A stretch of DNA of 17,880 bases from Moraxellaceae bacterium. Its GTDB lineage: Bacteria; Pseudomonadota; Gammaproteobacteria; Pseudomonadales; Moraxellaceae. Where the stretch lies: the NCBI GenBank assembly GCA_030146505.1, contig JASLCO010000031.1, positions 1 to 17,880 of the forward strand, given 5' to 3'. The notes under the pieces were generated by a model. The model saw only the letters and a list, made by a program, of their open reading frames with translations. It did not search any database and was not told the DNA's origin. Made by a program: the position numbers and the translations under genes. Below are positions 1 to 7,603 of this stretch, piece after piece; the first letter of the stretch is position 1, and the number at the start of each line of letters is the position of its first letter.

Positions 1-776
1 AGGTGTCGCAGATTTCGCGCCATCCCAAGCGTCCCTACATGCTCGACTATGTCGAGCACATCTTCACGGACTTTGACGAACTGCATGGCGACCGCACCTT
101 CGGCGACGATGCCGCCATTGTCGGTGGTACTGCCCGCCTGCTGGGCGAACCGGTGATGGTGATAGGTCACCAGAAAGGCCGCGATGTAAAAGAAAAAGTG
201 AAACGCAACTTTGGCATGCCCAAGCCGGAAGGCTATCGCAAGGCCCTGCGTCTCATGGAAATGGCCGAGCGCTTCAAGCTGCCCATCCTCACTTTCATCG
301 ACACGCCGGGCGCCTATCCTGGCATTGACGCTGAAGAGCGGGGCCAGTCCGAAGCCATTGCCCGCAATCTCGCCGTGATGTCACGTCTGAAGACACCCAT
401 CATTTCCACCGTGATCGGCGAAGGCGGTTCCGGCGGCGCGCTGGCCATTGGTGTTTGCGACGCCCTGCTCATGCTGCAATACAGTACCTATTCCGTGATT
501 TCCCCCGAAGGTTGCGCTTCCATTCTCTGGAAGACATCGGCCAAGGCGGCTGATGCTGCCGAAGCAATGGGGCTGACTGCTGAGCGTTTGAAGACCCTGG
601 GCTTTGTAGACGAGCTTGTGAAAGAGCCTCTGGGCGGCGCGCACCGCGATGGTGATACCATGGCCGATAATCTGCGCAAGGCGCTGATACGCCAGCTCAA
701 GAAGTTGCGCGCCATGGACGAGCCGGTCCTGCTCAAGCGCCGCTACGAGCGCCTGATGAGCTACGGCATCGAATGA
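1..776 (+). CDS. accA: Acetyl-CoA carboxylase carboxyltransferase subunit alpha (3' part, truncated by the window edge)
   Basis: The product is the alpha half of the carboxyltransferase. With AccD it moves the carboxyl group from carboxybiotin on AccB to acetyl-CoA, giving malonyl-CoA, the committed step of fatty acid synthesis; it acts in the cytosol. The visible 257 residues match the family from the RHPxRPYxLDYV segment to the C-terminal RRYERLMSYG. They include the crotonase-fold core GHQKGRDVKEK, the FIDTPGAYPG segment and the glycine-rich GEGGSGGALAIG, where backbone amides form an oxyanion hole. E. coli AccA is about 319 residues, so about 60 N-terminal residues lie upstream of the window. 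The GTG at position 3 therefore reads as an internal valine codon, not a start. A hairpin terminator follows directly, so accA ends its transcription unit before tilS. Identity is near certain from the conserved motifs. Confidence 0.96.
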   Translation, partial: VSQISRHPKRPYMLDYVEHIFTDFDELHGDRTFGDDAAIVGGTARLLGEPVMVIGHQKGRDVKEKVKRNFGMPKPEGYRKALRLMEMAERFKLPILTFIDTPGAYPGIDAEERGQSEAIARNLAVMSRLKTPIISTVIGEGGSGGALAIGVCDALLMLQYSTYSVISPEGCASILWKTSAKAADAAEAMGLTAERLKTLGFVDELVKEPLGGAHRDGDTMADNLRKALIRQLKKLRAMDEPVLLKRRYERLMSYGIE

Positions 777-786
777 AAAGTGCAAC

Positions 787-817
787 AAAAACGCCGGCAA
801 ATGCCGGCGTTTTTCTT
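787..817 (+). terminator. Rho-independent terminator after accA
   Basis: A perfect 9-bp GC-rich stem (791-799 pairs with 802-810) is extended by four A-T pairs (787-790 with 811-814), and the T-rich run continues past the stem. It lies 11 bases after the accA stop and separates accA from tilS. Confidence 0.9.
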
Positions 818-882
818 TGCCGCTTTTCTGGATTGAAGTGGCTGTATTCTGCTGCGGTAAATGATCTGGATCAGGAAGCACC

Positions 883-2163
883 ATGCCCCGGAACACCCTG
901 AATGCCTTTCTCGTGCGTGAGCTGGCCGCCAGCCCCGGGGTGCAGCGGCTGGTGGTCGGCTTTTCCGGCGGACTGGATTCCACTGTGCTGTTGCAGGCCC
1001 TGGCCCGGGAAGCCCCGGCTTTTTCCCTGCCCGTGCTCGCCGTGCATGTGCATCACGGCCTGAGCCCGAATGCCGATGTCTGGGCGCAGCATGCCCGGTC
1101 AGTATGCAAGGCTCTGGATATTCCGCTTGAAACCTGCCGCGTGCATGTCGGGTCCGGTGGCAGCCTGGAAGCGGCGGCACGCAGTGCCCGTCGCGCCGCA
1201 TTTGCCGGCGTGCTGAACACCGGTGATGCACTGCTGCTGGCCCAGCATCAGGATGACCAGGCCGAAACCCTTTTGTTTCGCCTGTTGCGTGGTGCCGGCG
1301 TACGCGGTCTTGCTGCCATGGCTGCCGTCAGTCGCCTGCCGCTGGGCGAGGGCGGGTCCGTGCCGCAATGGCGCCCTTTCCTGAATATTCCCCGTGCAAG
1401 GCTCGAGGACTGGGCAAGGGCCGAGGGCCTGCACTGGATGGAAGACGAATCCAATGCCGACAGCCGCTATGCCCGCAATTTCCTGCGAAACGAGGCGCTG
1501 CCCCTGCTGCGTAGCCGCTGGCCTGCCGCCACGGCAACCCTGGCTGCCACGGCCTCGCGCCTGCGCGAAGCCGACATCCTGCTGGATGAGCTGGCCGCTG
1601 AATTGGCCCGTGGCGTTGTGGATGTGCAACAGCGCTTGTTGGTTCCGCAGGTGTTGCTGCTTTCTCCGGCACGACAGCGCCTGCTGTTGCGCTACTGGTT
1701 GCAGCAACAGGGTTTCACGTTGCCGGACGAAGCCATGCTGCAGCGTATCCTGAGCGAAGTCGTGCCGGCACGCGAAGACGCCATGCCTTTGCTGCAATGG
1801 GAAGGAACGCAAATCCGCCGCTATCGCAAACATCTTTACGCCATGCCGCCCTTGCAGGCCCTGCCACAAGACTGGGAGCAGGACTGGAGCGGAAATGCGG
1901 ATTTGTCTTTACCCGATGGTCGTTGCCTGCACCTTGAGTCAATGCCCGAGTTTTTGCGCGTGAATTACCGCAAAGGCGGCGAGCACCTGCGTATTGACGG
2001 TCATGCGCGCGAGCTGAAAACCCTTTTCCAGGAATATGGCATTCCCCCCTGGGAGCGCGAACGCCTGCCCCTGATCTGGCGTGGCAGCGAACTGGTGGCA
2101 GTGGCCGGCATGGATTGCGGGCAAGCGCAGGATGCGCCGCGTGTGCGTTTGTTGCCGCGCTGA
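883..2163 (+). CDS. tilS: tRNA(Ile)-lysidine synthase TilS
   Basis: TilS uses ATP and lysine to convert C34 of the CAU anticodon of a minor tRNA-Ile into lysidine. This changes both codon reading (AUA instead of AUG) and charging (Ile instead of Met); it is essential and cytosolic. The N-terminal PP-loop SGGLDS is at residues 28-33, followed by the family HVHHGL segment and the QHQDDQAET and RNFLRNEALPLL motifs of the catalytic domain. The C-terminal TilS domain is recognised by GEHLRIDGHARELKTLFQ and the IPPWERERLPL segment. The length of 426 residues fits the long E. coli form (about 432). The ATG at 883 has an AGGA ribosome site six bases upstream. The preceding terminator implies its own promoter in 818-882, but no convincing -35/-10 pair is seen. 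The accA-tilS order is common in gammaproteobacteria. Confidence 0.95.
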   Translation: MPRNTLNAFLVRELAASPGVQRLVVGFSGGLDSTVLLQALAREAPAFSLPVLAVHVHHGLSPNADVWAQHARSVCKALDIPLETCRVHVGSGGSLEAAARSARRAAFAGVLNTGDALLLAQHQDDQAETLLFRLLRGAGVRGLAAMAAVSRLPLGEGGSVPQWRPFLNIPRARLEDWARAEGLHWMEDESNADSRYARNFLRNEALPLLRSRWPAATATLAATASRLREADILLDELAAELARGVVDVQQRLLVPQVLLLSPARQRLLLRYWLQQQGFTLPDEAMLQRILSEVVPAREDAMPLLQWEGTQIRRYRKHLYAMPPLQALPQDWEQDWSGNADLSLPDGRCLHLESMPEFLRVNYRKGGEHLRIDGHARELKTLFQEYGIPPWERERLPLIWRGSELVAVAGMDCGQAQDAPRVRLLPR

Positions 2164-2313
2164 GGGCAAGGCAGGGTCTCAGCATTCGTTCCGGCTTGAA
2201 ACACTGCAAGGTCTGCGCAGCGCCGTCATGGCAGAATTCTTTTTGGTTTTTAAGGGGCCCGTAAGTCCGGCGCGTATATAGAGGCCGAAGGCAGGCAGCC
2301 GGAAAAAGCGTCG

Positions 2314-2328
2314 GGCTGGAGCCGCTCC
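2314..2328 (-). repeat. Degenerate REP-like element between tilS and fabB
   Basis: These 15 bases match 14 of 15 positions of the REP core seen at 17866-17880. The core has the short stem GGCT/AGCC and the CCGCTCC foot. No inverted partner is visible nearby, so this would be a single, decayed copy. The surrounding 255-base gap (2164-2418) contains no gene that can be supported. Confidence 0.45.
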
Positions 2329-2370
2329 CGCAATCGCTTTCACGGGGCGTGGGATTTGCCGGGGACAAAA

Positions 2371-2401
2371 GAAAAAGCCCGGGAATTTCCCGGGCTTTTT
2401 C
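2371..2401. terminator. Bidirectional terminator between convergent tilS and fabB
   Basis: A perfect 14-bp inverted repeat (2371-2384 with 2388-2401) has a 3-base loop, a GC-rich core GCCCGGG and A-tract/T-tract flanks. On either strand the hairpin ends in a run of five T, so it can stop transcription from tilS (+) and from fabA-fabB (-). It is only 18 bases from the fabB stop but over 200 bases from the tilS stop. Confidence 0.92.
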
Positions 2402-2418
2402 ATGCCGGCCGGCGAGCG

Positions 2419-3630
2419 TCAGAGTTTGCGCATCACCAGCGTGGCATTGGTGCCACCAAAGCCGAAGCTGTTCGACATCACCGTTTTCAGACCGGCATTG
2501 CTGATGGTCTCGCGCACGATAGGCAGACCTTCCGCCAATGGATCCAGCGTTTCGATATTGGCGGAGCCTGCCACGAAATCACCTTCCAGCATGAGCAGGC
2601 AGTAAATCGCTTCCTGCACGCCGGCGGCTCCCAGTGAGTGGCCGGAAATGGACTTGGTGGAGCTGATCTTCGGTGCCTTGTCACCAAATACTTCACGCAC
2701 GGCCTTGAGCTCGGCGACATCACCCACCGGCGTGGAGGTGCCATGGGCATTGATGTAGTCGATGGGCGTATCCACCGTGGCCATGGCGATCTTCATGCAG
2801 CGCGCCGCACCTTCGCCGCTGGGGGCCACCATGTCGTAGCCGTCGGAGGTGGCGCCATAGCCCACCACTTCGGCGTAGATTTTCGCGCCACGTTTAAGCG
2901 CGTGTTCGTATTCCTCCAGCACCAGCATGCCGCCGCCGCCGGCGATAACGAAGCCGTCACGGTTGGCGTCGTAGGCGCGAGAAGCGGTTTCCGGCCTGTC
3001 GTTGTACTTGCTGGACATGGCGCCCATGGCATCGAACAGGCAGGACAGGGTCCAGTGCTCTTCCTCGCCGCCGCCGGCAAACATCACATCCTGCTTGCCC
3101 AGCTGGATCTGCTCGACGGCGCTGCCTATGCAGTGCGCGCTGGTGGCGCAGGCAGAGGAAATGGAATAGTTGATGCCCTTGATTGCAAAGGCGGTACAAA
3201 GGCAGGCAGAGACGGTGCTGCTCATGGTGCGCGGCACCATGTAGGGACCTATGCGCTTGATACCTTTGTTGCGGGCGATGTCGGCCGATTCCACCACGTT
3301 GGCGGTGGAGGCACCGCCGGAGCCGGCGATGAGTCCGGTGCGAACATGCGAGACGACATCGGGCGGCAGGTTGGCATCGGCAATCGCCTGCTGCAGTGCA
3401 ACGTGGGCATAGGAGGCGGCGCTGCCTTCAAAGCGCTTGTCCTTGCGGTCGATGAGTGCTTCCAGGTCAATATCGGGGGTGCCGCTGACCTGGCTGCGAA
3501 AGCCCATTTCGGCGTAGACGGGGTTGGCACGTATGCCGGAGCGCATCAGGCGCAGGCTTTCGCTGACGGTGGCTTTGTCATTGCCGAGGCTGGAGACGAT
3601 GCCAAGACCGGTGATCACGACGCGACGCAT
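2419..3630 (-). CDS. fabB: Beta-ketoacyl-ACP synthase I (KAS I)
   Basis: FabB condenses malonyl-ACP with acyl-ACP. Together with FabA it is needed to elongate the cis-3-decenoyl intermediate of anaerobic-type unsaturated fatty acid synthesis. The 403-residue thiolase-fold protein has the nucleophilic Cys161 in SSACATSAHC, His296 in NAHGTSTP, and Lys326/His331 in the KSISGH motif. It ends with the NSFGFGGTN glycine loop near the C-terminus. The length matches E. coli FabB (406), and the early RRVVITGLG and IVSSLG segments are of the FabB rather than the FabF type. The start is supported by an AGGA site six bases upstream. It lies 113 bases downstream of fabA on the same strand, in the fabA-fabB order known from Pseudomonas, and is probably cotranscribed with it. 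A terminator lies just beyond the stop codon. Confidence 0.96.
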   Translation of the reverse strand: MRRVVITGLGIVSSLGNDKATVSESLRLMRSGIRANPVYAEMGFRSQVSGTPDIDLEALIDRKDKRFEGSAASYAHVALQQAIADANLPPDVVSHVRTGLIAGSGGASTANVVESADIARNKGIKRIGPYMVPRTMSSTVSACLCTAFAIKGINYSISSACATSAHCIGSAVEQIQLGKQDVMFAGGGEEEHWTLSCLFDAMGAMSSKYNDRPETASRAYDANRDGFVIAGGGGMLVLEEYEHALKRGAKIYAEVVGYGATSDGYDMVAPSGEGAARCMKIAMATVDTPIDYINAHGTSTPVGDVAELKAVREVFGDKAPKISSTKSISGHSLGAAGVQEAIYCLLMLEGDFVAGSANIETLDPLAEGLPIVRETISNAGLKTVMSNSFGFGGTNATLVMRKL

Positions 3631-3743
3631 GGTTCATCCTCACTGATGGTTGCCGCTTTATGGCTGCCGGCGGCTGGCTGGCGACGGTTTTTTCGGGGAC
3701 GGCCCGCCTTGTGGGCAGGCCGCTTTCATTCTTCCTGCCGGTT

Positions 3744-4256
3744 TCAGAAATCGTCCGTGCTGGTGAAGAGACCGCAGCGCAGGTCCTGCGCGGAATAGAT
3801 TTCGCGGCCATCCACATACATCCTGGCGTCGGCAATGCCGACCACCAGCTTGCGCTCCACCACACGCTTGATGTGCAGGTGGTAGGTGACTTTCTTGTGC
3901 GTGGGCAGGACCTGGCCGAAGAACTTGATTTCACCGGCGCCCAGCGCACGGCCACGGCCGGGATTGCCGCGCCAGGCGAGCCAGAAGCCCAGCAGCTGCC
4001 ACATGGCGTCCACACCGAGGCAGCCGGGCATCACGGGGTCGCTTTCAAAATGGCAGCCGAAGAACCAGAGGTCGGGATTGATGTCGAATTCCGCAATGAT
4101 TTCGCCTTTGCCGAATTCTCCGCCTTCATCGGTGATGCTGACGACGCGATCCATCATCAGCATATTGGGCAGGGGCAGGCGGGCATTGCCTGGGCCGAAC
4201 ATCTCGCCATGGCCGCAGGCCAGGAGATCGTCACGGCTGAAGGAATTCTTGCGCAT
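3744..4256 (-). CDS. fabA: 3-hydroxydecanoyl-ACP dehydratase/isomerase FabA
   Basis: FabA dehydrates 3-hydroxyacyl-ACP and, at the C10 stage, isomerises trans-2- to cis-3-decenoyl-ACP. This introduces the double bond of unsaturated fatty acids. The 170-residue hot-dog protein has catalytic His69 (in GCHFESDPVMPG) and Asp83 (in GCLGVDAMWQLLG), the pair expected for FabA. The Asp distinguishes it from FabZ, which carries Glu at that position. The ATG at 4256 has an AAGGA site about ten bases upstream and is preceded by an extended -10 element near 4366. It heads the fabA-fabB unit and is divergent from ccmF, with about 320 bases between the two start codons. E. coli FabA has 172 residues, so the gene is complete. 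Confidence 0.96.
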   Translation of the reverse strand: MRKNSFSRDDLLACGHGEMFGPGNARLPLPNMLMMDRVVSITDEGGEFGKGEIIAEFDINPDLWFFGCHFESDPVMPGCLGVDAMWQLLGFWLAWRGNPGRGRALGAGEIKFFGQVLPTHKKVTYHLHIKRVVERKLVVGIADARMYVDGREIYSAQDLRCGLFTSTDDF

Positions 4257-4360
4257 GGGAATACAGTCCTTGAGTAACCGGTTGAGCTGAAGGGCCGGGC
4301 TTGCGGTTTCTCATGTCCGCATCATCCGGTTCAGCGGCAGCCATGGCGGCGGCGCGGGGC

Positions 4361-4369
4361 ATTGTAACA
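4361..4369 (-). promoter_or_regulatory. Probable extended -10 promoter element for fabA
   Basis: Read on the minus strand, this is TGT followed by TACAAT, an extended -10 (TGn plus a five-of-six match to TATAAT). It lies about 105 bases upstream of the fabA start in the gap between fabA and ccmF. No good -35 is visible at 16-18 bases, which extended -10 promoters can tolerate. The match is by eye only. Confidence 0.4.
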
Positions 4370-4425
4370 GGGCAATCCTGACGGTCCGGAGACAGCCCGG
4401 CGCAACTTGTTTCCAAATGTTTAGG

Positions 4426-4443
4426 TTGGTGACCAAAAGGTCA
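4426..4443. promoter_or_regulatory. Overlapping small inverted repeats in the fabA-ccmF gap (possible operator)
   Basis: Two overlapping perfect inverted repeats are visible: TTGGT-G-ACCAA (4426-4436) and TGACC-AAAA-GGTCA (4430-4443). They sit between the divergent fabA and ccmF genes. They do not match a binding site that I can name; the loose likeness to FadR-type TGGTC/GACCA half-sites is suggestive only. Short repeats like these also occur by chance. Confidence 0.25.
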
Positions 4444-4575
4444 AGGCTGCCGGCACGGGCCTGCCACCGTTACAGCTCATGGCTGGACAAGGCAGGACCC
4501 CTGCGTATCATGGCGCCGTTTCCGGCATCTGCCGCACAAGAAAAAACCGAATCCATCCCATGCGGGAGCTTCTCA

Positions 4576-6555
4576 ATGCTCGTCGAGCTTGGCCATTTTG
4601 CCCTGGTGCTGGCGCTGTTTGTTGCACTGGCCCAGGCCATCCTTCCTCTTTATGGCGTATGGGCGCGACAGACTTCGGCCCAGGCCGTGGCGCGCAGCGC
4701 GGCCTACGTGCAGTTTTCCCTGCTGCTGTTTTCCTTTGCGGCGCTCACGGCGGGCTTCCTGGACAACGATTTCACCCTGGATTACGCCGCGCGCCAGAGC
4801 AATACGCTGCTGCCGGTCTGGTACAAGATGTCGGCCGTGTGGGGCGGACATGAAGGCTCGCTGCTGCTCTGGGCGCTGGTGCTGTCAGGCTGGACGGCGG
4901 CGGTGGCCCGTTTCAGCCGCAGCCTGCCGCGCGACATGACGGCGCGTGTCATTGCCATCCTGGGCACGGTCAGCGTGGCCTTCCTGCTCTTCATCCTTTT
5001 TACGTCCAATCCGTTCGCGCGCCTGCTGCCGGATTTCCCGCCTGACGGCAATGACCTCAATCCCCTGCTGCAGGACCCCGGCCTCATTGTTCATCCCCCC
5101 ATGCTTTACATGGGCTATGTGGGTTTTGCCGTGCCGTTTGCCTTTGCCCTGGCCGGCCTCATGGGCGGCCGGCTGGATTCGGCCTGGTCGCGCTGGTCGC
5201 GGCCCTGGGCACTGGCGGCCTGGTGCTTCCTTACATTGGGCATCGCGCTGGGCTCCTGGTGGGCCTATTACGAACTGGGCTGGGGCGGCTGGTGGTTCTG
5301 GGACCCGGTGGAAAATGCCTCCTTCATGCCCTGGCTGGCCGGCACCGCGCTGCTGCACTCGCTGGCCGTGACGGAAAAGCGCGGCGTGTTCAAGGCGTGG
5401 ACGGTGCTGCTGGCCATCATCGCCTTTGCGCTCAGCCTGCTCGGTACCTTCCTCGTGCGTTCCGGCGTGCTGACCTCCGTGCATGCTTTTGCGTCCGACC
5501 CTTCGCGCGGACTTTTCGTGCTGGGCATCCTCGCGGTCGTGATCGGTGGCTCGCTCACGCTGTTTGCAGTGCGTGCCGGCGCGCTCAGCAGTGAATCGCG
5601 TTATGAGCTCGTCTCGCGCGAAATGTTCCTGCTGGCCAACAACCTCCTGCTGCTGACCGCCACCACCGTGGTACTGCTGGGTACGCTGTTTCCGCTGGTG
5701 GCCGATGCCATGCATCTCGGCAAGATTTCCGTGGGGCCGCCGTATTTCAACCTGCTTTTCGTGCCCTTGACCTTGCTCCTGCTTTTCTTCCTCGCGCTGG
5801 GACCGCAGGCCAACTGGAAGCGCCAGGATGCCGGCAAGCTGCTCAAGCCGCATCTGCTGGTGTTGCTGGGCGGGATGCTGCTGGGCGTGGTGCTGCCGCT
5901 GCTCTGGTTTGGCGACATCAATGTGCGCGTGGCCATTGCCTGCACGCTGGTGTTCACCGTGGCGATTGCCATCGTGCGTGACGTGCTGGCAAAAGTGCGT
6001 ACTGCCAGGGCAGGGGCGTGGGCCGGTCTGCGTCGCCTGTCGCGCAGCTATGTCGGCATGCAGCTGGCCCATCTCGGCCTGCTGGTGACAGTGCTGGGCG
6101 TCACGCTGGTGTCCACGCACAGCATGGAGCGGGACGTACGCATGGCGCCGGGCGAGGCCGTGACGGAAGGTGAATACAGCTTTGTCTTTCACGGCGTGAG
6201 CGAGCGCAAGGGTGCCAATTACATGGCGCGTCGCGGTGATGTCGAAGTGTTGAAGAACGGCAGCAGCATCCGTCACCTGTATCCGGAAAAACGCGTGTAC
6301 AACGTGCAGCGCAACACCATGACGGAGGCGGCGATTGATCCGGGCCTGTTCCGCGACCTTTATGTGGCGCTGGGCGAACCGCTGGAAGACGGCAACTCCT
6401 GGGCTGTGCGCGTTTATCACAAACCCTTTGTGCGCTGGCTGTGGCTGGGTGCCCTCGTCATGGCCGCGGGCGGCGTGCTGGCCGCGACGGATCGCCGTTA
6501 CCGCATGCGCAAGACAACAGCATCCGCCCTACCGGTGACGGGAGAAAAAATCTGA
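4576..6555 (+). CDS. ccmF: Cytochrome c heme-lyase subunit CcmF
   Basis: CcmF is the large inner-membrane part of the System I heme ligase. It takes heme from holo-CcmE and attaches it, with CcmH/CcmI, to the CxxCH motif of apocytochromes in the periplasm. The tryptophan-rich WWD heme domain is clear at residues 236-253 (WGGWWFWDPVEN). An earlier HPPMLYMGYVGFA segment starts at His173. Many hydrophobic helices run through the protein, and a large periplasmic loop precedes the last helix. I place the start at ATG 4576 because MLVELGHFALVLAL matches the family N-terminus and GGGAG lies seven bases upstream. The frame stays open back to 4417, but that extension is not family-like. The protein is 659 residues (E. 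coli about 647). The stop overlaps the ccmG start by one base. ccmABCDE is not upstream, where many gammaproteobacteria carry it. Confidence 0.95.
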   Translation: MLVELGHFALVLALFVALAQAILPLYGVWARQTSAQAVARSAAYVQFSLLLFSFAALTAGFLDNDFTLDYAARQSNTLLPVWYKMSAVWGGHEGSLLLWALVLSGWTAAVARFSRSLPRDMTARVIAILGTVSVAFLLFILFTSNPFARLLPDFPPDGNDLNPLLQDPGLIVHPPMLYMGYVGFAVPFAFALAGLMGGRLDSAWSRWSRPWALAAWCFLTLGIALGSWWAYYELGWGGWWFWDPVENASFMPWLAGTALLHSLAVTEKRGVFKAWTVLLAIIAFALSLLGTFLVRSGVLTSVHAFASDPSRGLFVLGILAVVIGGSLTLFAVRAGALSSESRYELVSREMFLLANNLLLLTATTVVLLGTLFPLVADAMHLGKISVGPPYFNLLFVPLTLLLLFFLALGPQANWKRQDAGKLLKPHLLVLLGGMLLGVVLPLLWFGDINVRVAIACTLVFTVAIAIVRDVLAKVRTARAGAWAGLRRLSRSYVGMQLAHLGLLVTVLGVTLVSTHSMERDVRMAPGEAVTEGEYSFVFHGVSERKGANYMARRGDVEVLKNGSSIRHLYPEKRVYNVQRNTMTEAAIDPGLFRDLYVALGEPLEDGNSWAVRVYHKPFVRWLWLGALVMAAGGVLAATDRRYRMRKTTASALPVTGEKI

Positions 6556-7139
6556 TGAGCAAGCCCGTTCGCCTTGCACTTTATGCCCTGCCTTTGCTCC
6601 TTTTCATCGGTCTTGCCGTCCTGCTGGGCAGTCGCCTGGGCAAGGACCCCACCGAACTGCCTTCTGCCCGCATCGGCAAGCCACTGCCGGACTTCAGCCT
6701 CAGCACACTGGATACGCCGGAAAAAAAACTGACGGCAGCCGATGTGAAAGGGCAGGTGCTGTTCCTGAATGTCTGGGCAACCTGGTGCATTTCCTGCCAG
6801 GTCGAGCATCCCGTGCTCAAGCACATGGCGGAGCAGGGCGTGCCCATCATCGGCATCAATTACAAGGATTACCGCGAGTCGGCACAGAAATACCTGGAAC
6901 TGCACGGCAACCCTTTCCGCTTCACCCTGTTTGACGACAAGGGCGACCTGGGCCTGGACCTCGGGGTTTATGGCGCGCCGGAAACCTACCTGGTCGACAA
7001 AGCTGGCAATATCCGTTACCGCTACATCGGCGTGCTGGATGCGGAAAAATGGGAAAACGTGCTGCGTCCGCGCTATGAGGCGCTGCTGGCCGACAAGCCG
7101 CTGCCGGCCGACGACGATGCCTCGGGGAGCAGCCTGTGA
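6555..7139 (+). CDS. ccmG: Thiol:disulfide interchange protein CcmG/DsbE
   Basis: CcmG is a membrane-anchored periplasmic thioredoxin that passes electrons from CcdA/DsbD to reduce the heme-binding cysteines of apocytochrome c (via CcmH). The 194 residues have an N-terminal transmembrane anchor (about residues 6-25). A TlpA/DsbE thioredoxin fold follows: LNVWATWC, the active-site pair Cys78/Cys81, GINYKDY, and the cis-proline loop GVYGAPETYLVD. The ATG at 6555 overlaps the ccmF stop (TGATG), which signals translational coupling. The active site reads C-I-S-C, whereas CcmG proteins usually carry CPTC or CPSC. The lost proline could shift the redox potential. The cysteines, GAPET loop and operon position leave the assignment firm. 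Confidence 0.94.
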   Translation: MSKPVRLALYALPLLLFIGLAVLLGSRLGKDPTELPSARIGKPLPDFSLSTLDTPEKKLTAADVKGQVLFLNVWATWCISCQVEHPVLKHMAEQGVPIIGINYKDYRESAQKYLELHGNPFRFTLFDDKGDLGLDLGVYGAPETYLVDKAGNIRYRYIGVLDAEKWENVLRPRYEALLADKPLPADDDASGSSL

Positions 7140-7597
7140 AAAAAATCCTGCCGCTGCTTCTTTTCCTCGCTGTTTCGGCCCAGGCGGCCATTGATGTTTT
7201 TCCTTTCCAGTCGCCGGAACAGGAGCAGCGTTTCCGTCAGCTGATTGACGAGTTGCGTTGTCCGAAATGCCAGAACCAGAATCTGGCGGGCTCCGATGCC
7301 GAAGTGGCCAGGGACCTCAAGCGCCGTGCTTGGGAATTGATGCAGCAGGGCAAGACGGATGATGAAATCCGCGCCTACCTCGTGGACCGCTACGGCGATT
7401 TCATTACCTATCGCCCACCCTTGCGCGCCAATACCTCGCTGCTCTGGTTCGGTCCGTTGCTCCTGATGGTGGTGGCAGGTGCCGTACTGGTCTGGCGCGT
7501 GCGTCGCAAGCCGCTGGCGGCACTGCCCTTGAGCGATGAAGAAAAAAAGAAACTGGCAGCCTTGCTGGACGATTCCAACCCCTCTTCCCGGCCCTGA
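7136..7597 (+). CDS. ccmH: Cytochrome c maturation protein CcmH
   Basis: CcmH is the membrane-tethered periplasmic thiol-oxidoreductase of System I. Its two cysteines act on the disulfide of the apocytochrome CxxCH motif before heme ligation by CcmF. The 153-residue protein has a signal peptide (lysines at 2-3, then a hydrophobic stretch ending in an AQA-type cleavage site near residue 17). It has the family motif LRCPKCQNQNL with Cys42 and Cys45, the helical region ending in YLVDRYGDFITYRPP, and one transmembrane segment at about residues 103-121. The GTG start at 7136 overlaps the ccmG stop and has a GGGGAG ribosome site. This is the short single-function form; the TPR part, fused to CcmH in E. 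coli, is encoded separately by the next gene. Confidence 0.94.
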   Translation: MKKILPLLLFLAVSAQAAIDVFPFQSPEQEQRFRQLIDELRCPKCQNQNLAGSDAEVARDLKRRAWELMQQGKTDDEIRAYLVDRYGDFITYRPPLRANTSLLWFGPLLLMVVAGAVLVWRVRRKPLAALPLSDEEKKKLAALLDDSNPSSRP

Positions 7598-7603
7598 TTT
7601 CAC

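Noticed and set aside
3..5. GTG as the start of accA
   Set aside because: The sequence that follows aligns with about residue 63 onwards of AccA, so the gene runs off the left edge and the GTG is an internal codon.
2264..2305. Signal recognition particle RNA-like CCGAAGGCAGGCAGCC stretch
   Set aside because: It is only superficially like the conserved SRP RNA apical loop; the exact GGAAGGAAGCAGCC core and the matching stem are missing.
3701..3721. Hairpin in the fabB-fabA gap as a terminator
   Set aside because: The 8-bp stem (one G-T pair) has no T run after it on the minus strand, so it is not a Rho-independent terminator; a role in mRNA processing cannot be judged.
2638..3798. A 386-residue plus-strand open frame opposite fabB
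   Set aside because: Gly/Ala/His-rich translation without family features; it covers the intact fabB gene on the other strand.
4417..4575. N-terminal extension of ccmF by 53 residues
   Set aside because: The added residues are Arg/Pro/Ser-rich, not like the CcmF N-terminus, and lie in the promoter gap. ATG 4576 has a ribosome site and the expected MxxELGHFAL start.
4885..6420. A 511-residue minus-strand open frame opposite ccmF
   Set aside because: Rich in His, Gln and Arg, with no motif. It is a shadow of the GC-rich ccmF coding frame, whose WWD domain is unambiguous.
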